Below, piece after piece: positions 1 through 9,702 of a stretch of 64,000 bases of DNA (positions within the stretch are counted from its first letter, which is position 1; the number at the start of each line of letters is the position of its first letter). This stretch comes from Diphasiastrum complanatum (taxonomy: Eukaryota > Streptophyta > Lycopodiopsida > Lycopodiales > Lycopodiaceae), in assembly GCA_029204225.1 (NCBI GenBank), contig CM055106.1:17494149-17558148 (forward strand), given 5' to 3'. Under the pieces are notes generated by a model, which made no database searches, was not told where the DNA came from, and worked only from the letters and a program-made list of their open reading frames with translations. Both the position numbers and the translations under genes were made by a program.

Positions 1-197
1 GAGCAATGGAAGTTGCGCAGATAAGACCAACACCTCCGGAAGAAGTCAGACTTGTGACTTAACGAAATTTTGAAAATATTAAAGGTTTCTAAACCCATCA
101 AGCGACCCAAAATTTCTGATAATATAAAGTATTATTAAAATTTTGCAGCAAAGCGAACATTTGGAGAGGGAGAAACACATCGCAAAATATAACTTGG

Positions 198-732
198 CTA
201 ATGAGCAAAGAATTGGGTGAAAATCTCTAAAGCAACTTGAGCATTTCCAACATTTCGTAGCAAATCAGCGTAACGAACATGTGCATCTAAAGTGTCCTGC
301 AAAGAAGAAGACACAAAGTCAGGGGCACCAATAGGGATACCAAGCGCTTGAATTCCATGAACCAGAGAGTTGAAACTTGCATTTAAAGGAAACTCAACAA
401 GAAGGCCTTGAGGACACCAAGCCATGCACTTAGAGGGATTCACAGTAAGAAATGCAAGAAAGCTAGAATGACGTCATTAGCAGGTCCCACAATATGAGTG
501 TCATCAACAATAGAGAGAAACAAACAAGATGGAAAAGCAGTAGAAGAAAGTCATAATGCCCGAAAGTGTGCCAAAGCAAAAGATGACCACCCAAGGGGTC
601 ACCTTGCTTGGTACCAACAACCGAAGAGAGGTCAACGGAGTTTAGAAGAAAATCAATGATAAAGGCTAATATGTATCGGCGATTTAAACTTTCAAGGCTT
701 GGACTTTGGCTGAGGGCTAAACTATTATGCAT
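198..732 (-). pseudogene. LINE-like reverse transcriptase fragment, frameshifted
   Basis: Reverse transcriptase remnant read from high to low coordinates. Near 600-630 the minus strand encodes GTKQGDPLGG, the QGDP block typical of non-LTR reverse transcriptases. Around 480-540 a different frame encodes FLSIVDDTHIVGP, the catalytic (V/A)DD block. A third frame at 443-198 encodes NPSKCMAWCPQGL followed by about 65 residues of the downstream RT/thumb region. The order of the motifs is right for a single gene, so at least two frameshifts and one in-frame stop have broken it. No 5' or 3' end of the element is visible. The motifs are seen directly; assignment to the LINE class rests on the QGDP...DD spacing and is inference. 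Confidence 0.7.
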
Positions 733-2145
733 TTTTTGTCATTTAAAATCTACAAAGACATGCAAACATTGCATGACTAGACATTGTCATGCAGACAATG
801 CATGATGGACTATTTTCAACCTAATATGAGAATGTTCTTTTACTTTTTCAAACAATTTATCTATTTTTCTAGAAGTTTCAAGCTGGTTTGTACACTCAAG
901 GTTTTTTGGATCACACAACTAAATCAAAACATTTTTGGTCTTTTGATTAGGGTTTCTGCAGTCTAATCGCAAAACATGAAAAGCAATGCTTGTGATGTGG
1001 CTCGTTCTACATGGAGGCATGTTGTTTGTCAGGGCTGTGTGAGGTTGAGTGGAATCTTGTATAATATTAGGCTTGGAGTCTCTTGGATTTTTTTTTAATA
1101 ATCCGATCATTAATCTACATCCATTCAGTTATCCAGTTTTTGTAGTTTTACTTGCATTATTGCATAGTCTACAAAAATAACGGGAATGGTTAACAGTTGG
1201 GTTTCGACAACGACAAAGACTTTCGAAGGGATTCGAAATATTGAATGTTAATAGAACATGTACCCCTTGTTTTGAATTTAACGACTTGCTCTAAAAATTG
1301 TTAGCAAGTAATTACCATGTAACCTAATTGGATAAGTGGCAATGTAATATGGCTAAGTGCCAATTACGATCTACAGCTCATTGTGGCTAACTGCAAATGT
1401 AGCTTGGCTACATTGTTGTCCTAACTATCATTTGGATAAGCCTATTCAGTATTTCTAACTAGTAAAAATAGATGATCATTTATTTCTATTCTTCCTTTTT
1501 TGAAGAGAAGTCAAGGATCATAGAGTATTGCTAGTATCGCTTCATTGCTAATTAGTGAAAGTGCATAAGACAGAGTCGATCAAAGATTCAGAGTTAGTTT
1601 CGAGTATGACGTTGTATCCACTATTGTTTTGTGCTTGCTATTCGTCTGATTTGTACATGCTACTTATTGAATTGATTATACAATATTATTGTGTTTATTA
1701 TTATGTCAAAATGAATGAATATTTTTCTATTTTATTGTAATCTGATTATGTTCTCTTATAGTTTTGTCTCAACATCTAATATTGTCTATATCAATATTCA
1801 TTATGTGATGTTTGTCTACGACATCAAAGTTAGAATCCGGTAGAATTGAATGTGGCAATTGTCGCAATAGTTTTATTCGAATATGATAGGCGTAGTCATG
1901 CATTAGAAAAATATTCTTTCCGCAAAGCCCGATGGCAGCATCTATTAGATGCACCCTTTCTCTATCAAGTCTTCTTTTCTTCTTTCAATATGGTACCAAC
2001 GCTATATTTTTTGATATTCAACACAATATTAGAGCACTACTAGTGATTTCCAATTACACCGTTGCATGGAAACAGTGTCCTGATATTATCAAATACTATT
2101 TTTCATTTTTCGGTCATCGGATATTATTGACAGACTAACTTCCAG
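733..2145. other. No gene seen; possible LTR/leader sequence before a copia fragment
   Basis: No supported reading frame of useful length. Because a copia gag start follows directly at 2146, roughly 1200-2140 may be the left LTR and leader of that element, but I found no TG...CA ends and no standard tRNA-iMet primer site, so the LTR is not claimed. A short stretch near 1884-1915 (ATAGGCGTAGTCATGCATTAG) resembles one near 28480-28501, which hints at a shared repeat family. Confidence 0.3.
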
Positions 2146-2580
2146 ATGGATTCACAAAGTAAAGCTGGTCTCATTGCAGATAAGTTGAATGGATCCAATT
2201 ATCATTTGTGAAAATTTAAGATAAAGACTATGCTAATTGCCAATGAGTTATGAGTAGTAAAAAAAATCATTTGGCTAAACTAATTGCTTTCTAGCATTGG
2301 ACTACCTCAAAATAATCCAACTCAATTGTTTTGTGACAATTAGAGTGCTATTGCATTGTTACTAAATCTTAGGTTTCATCCCAAGAGTAGACATATTCGG
2401 AGATAAAATATCATCATACTAGAGAGAAAGTTTTAAATAGAGACATCTGTCTAATTTCCTATAGAACATAGTTCTTGGTTATAGACATTTTTTCTAAGAC
2501 TCTAAATTTAAAGAGTTTTAATAGCTTTTGTGAGATACTCAAATTAAGGCTCAACATCTCAAGAAGTTACATGATTCTTA
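2146..2580 (+). pseudogene. Ty1/copia internal-deletion derivative: gag start fused to RNase H tail
   Basis: ATG at 2146 opens a copia gag N-terminus with the KLNGSNYH(W)KFKIKTML pattern. Two tryptophan codons now read TGA. From about 2297 the sequence jumps to the far end of pol: it encodes NPTQLFCDNQSAIALLLN then FHPKSRHI, the copia RNase H motifs that normally lie some 3.5 kb downstream. All of protease, integrase and reverse transcriptase is missing. Several further stops occur. This is a non-autonomous, deleted copy. The motifs are seen; recombination between distant sites is the inferred cause. Confidence 0.7.
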
Positions 2581-2639
2581 TTAAGGAGGTCCAATATTAG
2601 AATTATCACCTAATTTTTCTTTTAATGAGAACCTGTTAA

Positions 2640-2845
2640 ATCCATAAAAATTCTCATGTTTCTAAATAGTCTATAAAATTACATGAAATTTCAAATTGCA
2701 CAGTCTACAGAAATACATGAAGTTTAGCATACAATCTACAAAAATACATAGGATTTAGCACAATAAGAATTTTCTTTACAAAAGTACACGGATTTAGGCA
2801 CAATTTGAATAAATACACAAAGTTTGGTGTAAACTAAATTTTTTT
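2640..2845. repeat. Degenerate tandem repeat, about 30-35 bp unit
   Basis: About five imperfect copies of a unit like CTACAAAAATACATGAAGTT followed by TAGCACA occur one after another. The copies differ by several bases each. No coding potential is seen. Confidence 0.5.
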
Positions 2846-3586
2846 GAAACGCATAAATTCTAAAATTGTCGGAAGACACCTTTCTATCTCCTAGTTTCAT
2901 GAAGATGGCAATGTAGGAAGGGAATGGTAGTGTAACTTTGTGCATAAAACAAGTTTTGAAATTTTGTTTTTGTCATTATGAAGTTTTGATTTTCAGACCT
3001 GTAAATCTGAAAATCAGATCTGAAAATTGAAGCTTTTATAAAGTCAACTTTGACTAATCAACCTCAAATGCAGACTCAATGGGAATGCCAACATAGTATA
3101 AATATTGAACCGAAAAATGATGATCAATATTTGTCATCATTTTCATGATACCACTTGAAATGAAACTTTTCCTCTGTCTAGTCTAAATCTTGAACAATTG
3201 AGCTTACGTTAAAACTTTAAAAAGTTGTCAACAAATTAAATGTTCAAACCATCTATAGTTGAATTGATATGCAACCGAAAGTCAATCAACAAAGTTTGAT
3301 GAACAAGGTTCAACATTCTAAAAAAATTGAGTCTTATTCGAACAAAATTCGAAGGACCATTTGTAGATATGAACGAGAATTTTTAAAAAAAGACAATGTA
3401 AAAATACAAGGGAAAATTCCACAAGGTTGTGAAAGTTAAAGTTCAGCACACTAAAAATGAAACTCAAATATGATCCTAACATCTATGTCAAAATAAAGTA
3501 TAGTAGAATTCGTGCTTTTAGTATCAAATATTTATTTTGGTAGCAATCATATTCTCCAAGTGCTTGTCAAACCAATGATGCTCTAT
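2846..3586. other. No gene seen
   Basis: AT-rich sequence without a supported reading frame. Short self-similar TCTGAAAATC/CAGATCTGAAAA runs occur near 2990-3030. It may be the 3' flank of the neighbouring CACTA fragment. Confidence 0.3.
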
Positions 3587-4915
3587 TTATATAGGCATAG
3601 ATTTAGAACGAGAGCATGGAATAAAAATGAGAAGATGAGTATGAGGATGATGCATAAGAAATATACTATCAACACCACTATCTTGTGTTGTTTTTCTAAT
3701 GTCTTCATCTTGAGGTCTAAAGAGTTGACCATTTATCCGTATACTTTTGTATGAACAAACAACAACATTTGGCTTTGTGTATATGGCAAGGAGAGTGGGA
3801 TCCACATCATCTCCTTGGTCATAAGCAATGGTTATCTGGAAAAAAATTCAAGTAAAAATTTAACATTCTATATCTCAATTATGTAATGAAAGAATAAGTC
3901 TGACATGGATGACTAGATGTGTCATAATATCAAATGAAAAAGGTGGAAAAATCTTTTCCAACATGCTTAATGTTTTAGCAACGTTTCTTTCTAAGGAATC
4001 AAGAGAACGTGGATCTATTATCTTTGCACAGATTCTTCAAAACAATCTACATAGTCTAATAATTGCAACTCATTCAGCTTCTGACAATAATTTTTTAGAG
4101 CCATCAATAGTAATTGTTGCATGAAAACATCGTAGTCATGTGTTTTCATATTTGACAATTTATTTCCTGCACCATTCAAAAAAGAAATTGTCAAGTATGA
4201 AAACACATGACATACTTGACAGTTTCATGAAAACTGTCAAGTATAAAAACACGACATATATATGATAGAAGCTCAATGTGTTTCTATCATATGTCATGTG
4301 TTTTCATATGATAGAAACACATTGAGCTTCTTTCATATGATAATCTATAATTCATGAAACCAATGTGCAATATATGAGAGAAGCTCAATGATGCATTAAT
4401 TTACTAGATGGTAAGAAGACAAACTTGCAATACATTTTCGAACATTGAAGATATATCTAGTTGGGGTTATTGTATTCTCCAAAGTTTCAAATAAAATCTT
4501 AATTTCTTCTGTTGTCAAAGTGTAAGGTGCCCATGATAAATAAATCTTTTTTTGTTCAATAGAATGTTGAGGCCATAGATGGTGTCGTAATTCCATATCC
4601 ATCATATCTTGTCTAATCACAATATCCTACATAAAATCAAGTTGATTTGATGCTAAAATTATCTTTCAATTGATAAAATATTAGAGACATATATAATCAT
4701 GACTGCGTAAAAGAACTAAGAAATATATAAATATATTCTAAAACTGTCAAAAGACAAATTAATACCTTCCAATAAGGTAGATCATAAAAAATCGAATGTC
4801 TTTTCCATCCCGGTATGCTTGATGGTTCTTTCCATTTGGTAGAAGCATGTTCTTGATTCATTTCTTCACAAATGTTTCTCTCTTTGATGCAATCTAATAT
4901 ATGAAAACTATGCAC
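3587..4915 (-). pseudogene. CACTA (En/Spm-type) transposase fragment, TNP2-like C-terminal part
   Basis: Decayed transposase read from 4915 downwards, still showing exon structure. Segment 4915-4765 encodes GWKRHSIFYDLPYWK, the block that precedes the conserved N-LDVMH region in TNP2 proteins, and ends in a GT donor. Segment 4630-4396 starts after an AG acceptor (DIVIRQDMMDMELRHHLWPQ) and reaches TPTRYIFNVRKCI. After a hairpin-rich intron, an AG acceptor opens segment 4170-4018 with MKTHDYDVFMQQLL, matching the KSHD-H-L-QLLP block at the start of the DUF4218 region. Segment 3805-3587 (RINGQLFRPQDEDIRKTTQDSGV) matches the DUF4216 pattern. Motif order is correct for one gene. Frameshifts, missing exons and the absence of terminal CACTA repeats indicate a dead copy. 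Confidence 0.72.
4136..4335. repeat. Three consecutive inverted repeats (hairpins) in a CACTA intron
   Basis: First pair: a 27-base arm starting GTCATGTGTTTTCATA near 4137 is repeated inverted near 4185-4211 with one mismatch. Second pair: ACTTGACAGTTT / AAAACTGTCAAGT around a CATG loop near 4216-4244. Third pair: perfect 27-bp arms at 4267-4293 and 4305-4331 with an 11-base loop. The first arm overlaps the predicted 3' splice site and the start of the downstream transposase exon, so the intron carries an inverted copy of that exon's beginning. Confidence 0.85.
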
Positions 4916-5256
4916 TCTTTTAGGAATGAGTCTTTTGTGAAAAATTGCCTATATTGGTGAATCTAGCCATGTAGTATTTTGTAAATTATGTACATAAGTG
5001 GGTCCCACATGTGTGAGGCCAAGATGCCATGTGGGAAACCACACCTATTGTAGGTTAGGCTGAGTCTAAAAGGTTGGTCATGTTAGTTTGGTAGTGATTC
5101 CTACATTATAGGACCTATACCTAAATTTATGATGAGATTTTGACCAACTAGCCACCTACTTGGCATGATTCTAGTCCAAATAGACTAGGGTTTATTGGAG
5201 AGCACTTTTGAAAGCAATGAAGTACATCCAAGCAACCAAACAGCTCAGCATCTGCT
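4916..5256. other. No gene seen
   Basis: Non-coding spacer between the CACTA fragment and a copia RT fragment. It contains GTGGGTCCCACATGTGTGAGG near 5000, a relative of the CACRTGTG motif common in the copia LTRs of this window. No LTR ends are resolved. Confidence 0.3.
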
Positions 5257-6435
5257 ATGGAGGCAGCCATGAAGGCCGACCTGTTAGATTCTCCTGACAT
5301 ATTGGACTTCCCAGTTCAATTGACTATTTCCATTGAAGGTCCAAGCTCATCTACTTTTGACGAATAACATATCAACGATGAATCCGAAGATGATGATGTT
5401 GCAATTCAGCAACTATAGTATGATGAAAATGATCAACTTCTTCTATTACCTAGAAGATCATCAAGAACTAGCAGACCATCTAATAGATATATCGATGAGT
5501 CTGTAGCCTACCTTGTTCAGGAGCCGACGACTGTCGAAGAGGCACTCAATCAGCCCGATTTCGATCTCTGGAAAGAAGCTATGGATAAAGAGTATTCATC
5601 TCTTATCAAAAACCAGACATGGACGATTGTCGAATTACCTGCTAGCAGAAACGTAGTTGATTGCAAATGGATTTTCAAAGTCAAATACAAAATAGACGGA
5701 AGCATCGACAGAAGAAAATCCTGACTTGTCACCAGAGGATTTTCTCAGGTATACAATGTCGATTACACTAAGACCTTCAGTCGAGTAGTCACCCATTCTT
5801 CTATTCGACTTTTATTATCGTTTGATGTTGCAGCAGATTTGGAAATACATCAAATGGATGTACAGACAGCATATCTCAATCACGTTATTGAAGAAGACAT
5901 TTACATGGTACAACCCGAAGTTTATATTATCGAGTGTAAACACAATCATGTGTGTAAACTCCATAAGACACTTTATGACTTGAAGCAATCCGCTCGAGCA
6001 TGGTTTCAAAGGATCAATACTTTTCTTATTGATCACAGCTACACATCAAGCTCTTCAGATTCAAATGTCTACTTCAAGACAATGCAACACTCTATCATTA
6101 TAACTTTATACATGGACGACACATTGCTCTTCGGCAATAGTATCGATCTGATAAAAGAAGCTAAGACAATGTTATCTTCTGAATTCGACATGACCGATCT
6201 GGACAAAGCTCATTTCTGTCTTGGTATTCAAATCCACAGAGACAGAAATCAGAAGTTGCTCTACATTACTCAACATAGGTACATGTACAATATGTTAGTC
6301 AGATATTATATGGTTAATTGCAAGTTAGCTCTCTCACCAATGGAACCAGGTCTCAAATTGTCAAAAAGCTTGTCTCCTCAAACAATCGATCTCTATTATT
6401 CGATAATAGGATCTCTTATGTACGCAATTTTTGAT
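5257..6435 (+). pseudogene. Ty1/copia reverse transcriptase fragment (family R1)
   Basis: A single frame from the ATG at 5257 carries three stops (near 5368, 5416 and 5722) and then stays open from 5839. It encodes the integrase-RT linker (PRRSSRTSRPSNRYID), the RT start (DFDLWKEAMDKEYSSLIKNQ, CKWIFKVKYK), the MDVQTAYLN block, YDLKQSARAWFQRIN, the catalytic LYMDDTLLFGNS near 6106 and the SIIGSLMYAI block. It ends abruptly there: RNase H is absent and a short tandem repeat follows. The upstream gag, protease and integrase are also missing. A second fragment of the same family, with very similar ARAWFQRINTFLID and FDMTDLD blocks, lies on the minus strand at 36340-37080. Confidence 0.85.
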
Positions 6436-6565
6436 ACCCTAAATTAGAATTTTTCGATACCCAAAATCAGAATTTTTTGATACAGAATCGACTCGAGAAA
6501 TTTGTAAATTTTCGATACCCAAAATTAGAATTTTTTGTTACCCAAAATTTGTAAATGTTTGTGGG
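6427..6565. repeat. Minisatellite at the truncation point of the copia RT fragment
   Basis: About four imperfect copies of TTTTTCGATACCCAAAATTA(GAA) begin exactly where the copia coding sequence stops making sense. The repeat may mark a slippage or end-joining junction. Confidence 0.6.
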
Positions 6566-6599
6566 GTCGAAGATCTCTTGTAGTATAGCCCTTCCGCCT

Positions 6600-7376
6600 G
6601 TCAACAAAGGTTAGATCACTGGATAGGTGCCTAACTATGCATAGATGCTACTTTTAGTTAATTTCTTACTTTCTCCCTTAACTCTACTCACCACTATACT
6701 ACTCCTCTTTAACTCTACTCCTCTACACTAACATTCATCATAGTTTGGTTGAAGTGAAAGAATGGAGAAGAAGAGATTGAGAAGAGAAGAGAAAGAGAGA
6801 GAAAGAGAGTGAGGGTGGAGGTTAGCTCAAATGCTCCTTATGCTTGCTAATGGAAAAACATTCACTATGGCAAACAATAAACATGGGAATAGAAAGCAAT
6901 AGAAAACACAACCAAGAGCAATAACAAGTAGTGAATAGCAAATGAGGATGCTTCTCTTCCAAAAATGGTAGAGTTTCCTCCTCATTAAGCATGGAAATAG
7001 TGTACAAATGGTGTCTTTTTATAAAATGGGGAAGGCCCTTGCCCCTCAATCTTATTGGCTAATATTCACAATGATCCTAACCATTCATCTTGGACCCAAC
7101 TTGATCCAAGGGTCCATAAAAACTACAATAGAAATCACAAGATTTATGTGAGTCCCAATTTGGACCCAACTCTAAAAAGTGATCTCTAAGTTTAAAAATG
7201 ACATTAGGCCTCTAGTTTTATTTTAATTACAAGTCCCAAGTCAAGTTTATTTTATTTACAACTTTAATTGCGTGCTCATTGGGCCATGGGCTTATACACG
7301 CAAGATGCCATGCCTTCGCAACACATTTTATTGGAGTATTTTATTTATTTACACTTTGTTGGGAATACCCCCAACA
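6600..7376 (-). mobile_element. Probable Ty3/gypsy 3' LTR (same family as 32030-32407)
   Basis: The minus strand begins with TGTTGGGGGTATTCCC at 7376, next to a gypsy integrase tail at 7500-7690 in the same orientation. A counterpart at 32407 (TGTTGGAGGGTTTGC) lies beside the homologous integrase tail at 32613-32720. Both regions share a TTTTTATA...AG(A/G)CCCT layout and a GGCCTAAAG/AGGCCTCTAG segment in the same order. The distal end (near 6600) is not resolved. Confidence 0.45.
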
Positions 7377-7499
7377 GGACCCATGACCTGAAGTAGTGTC
7401 GGTCCCTCGGCACTCTGTCGGTTTAGTAGAGCGTTCTCTTGGACCGCCTATGGTGGATGAGATATCTCGTAACGTCCTCCATAAAGTTGAGATGGTCCA

Positions 7500-8335
7500 G
7501 TTTCTTTGAGTCCTTTGGTGTGTAGAAGGTTTTGTGGACTCCTGTCAGCCATTCCTGATCCACCCATGCTTGGAATCATTTCGTCCAGAGATCTCCAAGG
7601 AATGCAGCTCGATAATATACGCGAGCGATTGGCAGCTGGTCTTCGACTTTGTCAGAAGCGAGCACCTTATTTGGATCAAAAAATATGGAGGGATCATCAA
7701 GAGTTCTGTTGACATGGCATGTGCATCCAAAAGTTCTTAGAAAGTTGACACTTGGCCTCCTCTTGAATAGCATCTCAAAAGGTGTCCTTCCATCCAAAAT
7801 AGCACTCGGCCACCTATTGCACAAGAAATTAGCACACAACAAAGCTTGATCCCAAAATGGTTTGTCAAGATTAGCACCTAACCTCATAGCTTTAGCACTT
7901 TCACATAAAGTCCTATTCTTCCTTTCAACCACTCCATTTTTTTGTGGGGTCCTTGCTGTTGTATACTCCCTCTTGATCCCATGCTCATCACAAAAGTCTT
8001 GAACTTGGTAGATATGTACTCATCACCATTGTCACTCCTTAAGCACTTGATCTTCGTGGAAAATTGGTTCTCCCTTGCATTCTTGAACTTGATAAAGACA
8101 TCATACACTTTATCCTTCTCTTTAGTAGATAGATCCAACAAAATCTACTAAAATCATCAATGAATGTTACATACATTTTAGCTCCACTATTGCTAATTGT
8201 AGTAAATCCATAAATATCCAAATATACAAGATGAAAAGGCTTTGTAGATCTAGATATAGATCTAGTAGAAGCTTGCCTATGTGACTTAGACAAAGCACAA
8301 AAATCAAAACATGTTTGATGCCACTTAAGAAACTT
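7500..8335 (-). pseudogene. Copia pre-integrase/integrase fragment joined to a gypsy integrase tail
   Basis: Read downwards from 8335. In several frames it encodes the copia pre-integrase end (LSKSHRQASTRSISRSTKP), the integrase core (YLDIYGFTTISNSGAKMYVTFIDDFSRFCWIYLL, then CLRSDNGDEYIS), and MVERKNRTLCESAKAMRLGA...ANFLCNRWP through RTFGCTCHVNRTL. At about 7690 the same open frame continues into FDPNKVLASDKVEDQLPIAR, which is not copia: it matches the C-terminus of the gypsy integrase at 32613-32730 (FDPNKPMASESIKDQLPVAR). The region is therefore a junction of two superfamilies in one frame. Frameshifts near 8040-8140 and 7930-7980 make it a pseudogene. Confidence 0.75.
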
Positions 8336-8529
8336 GGAAGACCTATCACAACCTTCTTCCTATCCATTACCGATAGGGAGTTCTTTTTTCTGGGCATGGT
8401 CACAGGCTGCCTGTGGGGCAGCGCGACCGCTGCCACAAAAAAAAAAACATGAAGAAAAATTTCAAAAAAAAAAGGGTCCTGGGCAGCGCTCGCACTGCCC
8501 GTGTCATAGCATGAGCGGCCCAGGAACAC

Positions 8530-8532
<3 letters not shown>

Positions 8533-8604
<72 letters not shown>
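8533..8604. repeat. (TA)n microsatellite, 72 bp
   Basis: Uninterrupted TA dinucleotides. Immediately upstream (8400-8530) is an unusually GC-rich patch with GGCAGCG and GCACTGCCC segments. Confidence 0.95.
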
Positions 8605-8607
<3 letters not shown>

Positions 8608-9000
8608 ATAAGCTCATCTCAGCTTGGGGACTCCATAAATCCAATCCCCCTTAAAAAAAATGTCAAGGTCAGAAATACAGTCATCTAGCTTGAGGGTTCC
8701 ATTCTCTCTTATAAGAAAATCACAATAAGAAATAACTTCATCCAACTCGGAGATGCAATAAGAATTCTATTCCCCCTCAAACATTGTGAGAAATAAGCTT
8801 ATCTAGCTCGAGAATCCATTCAATGGGGAGTCCACACCCGCTAAAAAAAAATTCATAGTGAGGAATAAGCTCATCCAACTTGGGGAATCCATTCCCTCTA
8901 TAAAGGAAAGTCATGGTAAGGAATAAGCTCATCCAACTGCGAGAATCCATTCCCCCTAAAAACATAAAGTCTACCAAGGAATAAGCTCATTAAAGTCAGG
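8604..9000. repeat. Tandem repeat array, about seven units of 57-71 bp
   Basis: Units begin near 8604, 8669, 8727, 8788, 8859, 8918 and 8975. The core of each resembles AAGGAATAAGCTCATCCAAC followed by TYGRGGAATCCATTCCCCCT and an A-rich spacer. Similarity is highest between the 8859 and 8918 units and lower in the outer copies, as expected for an ageing minisatellite. Chance reading frames across it are not genes. Confidence 0.85.
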
Positions 9001-9702
9001 GAACTAATTTAAGAGAGAATCTATTTTGAGACTTCCTTGTAGGACGAGCATTGTGATATGCTCCAAAGTCATTGCCACAAAAATAAAAGATGCGATTGTC
9101 TAAGATTGGATGCAAAGTACTAGCTAGTTTCAAATCCTATTTGTCTTGGAGTTGTGGCATAATGGTTAGTATATTATTTTCTTTACTCAAGGATTGAACT
9201 CCGATTTAAAGTATTATTATAACAATAAAAACATGGTGATTGATATATCACAAAAATAATAAAAACAAAGATTGCATATTAGATGAATAAAAACAAATAA
9301 ATAAAAGCTCACCTTCATGCTGAAACTCACCTAAGCATGAGTCACACCACATTATTTTGCAAGTGCTTACTACCATCACAACATAGTTAAACAAATACAA
9401 AATGAGTTTAACACGATGACATTTGTTTGGGACTTTGACCTGCAAAAAGAGTAATCTTTTTTGGTGTTTTTTAATGGTCTGAGTTTTAGGCCAAAATTAT
9501 GGACTTTTTTAATAAATCTCTAAATTTTGTTTTAAAAATAAGCCAAAAAATGCATATTTTAAATAAAAAAACTACAAGTTTTTTGTTGCAAACTTCATAA
9601 AACCATCATAATCACAAATATAATAATGCAAGAGAACAAATGATAACTTGAAATTCCATTGAAATACAAAATAATTTAAATTATATTTGCACATTCTTTT
9701 TT
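9001..9702. other. No gene seen; one weak Pol III-like site
   Basis: AT-rich spacer. At 9149-9203 a TGGCATAATGG box A-like and a GGATTGAACTCC box B-like element are spaced as in tRNA-derived SINEs, but no tRNA fold is possible. Confidence 0.25.

Noticed and set aside
7506-7849. Plus-strand frames opposite the integrase chimera
   Set aside because: Shadows of the minus-strand pseudogene, with no motif of their own.
8334-8654. Plus-strand 106-codon frame across the TA tract
   Set aside because: It reads through a microsatellite and antisense to copia integrase debris; composition is an artefact of the repeat.
8604-9000. CRISPR-like array
   Set aside because: Units are contiguous tandem repeats with diverged copies, not identical repeats with unique spacers.
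9149-9220. tRNA gene
   Set aside because: Box-like motifs are present, but the acceptor, D and T stems do not pair as a cloverleaf.
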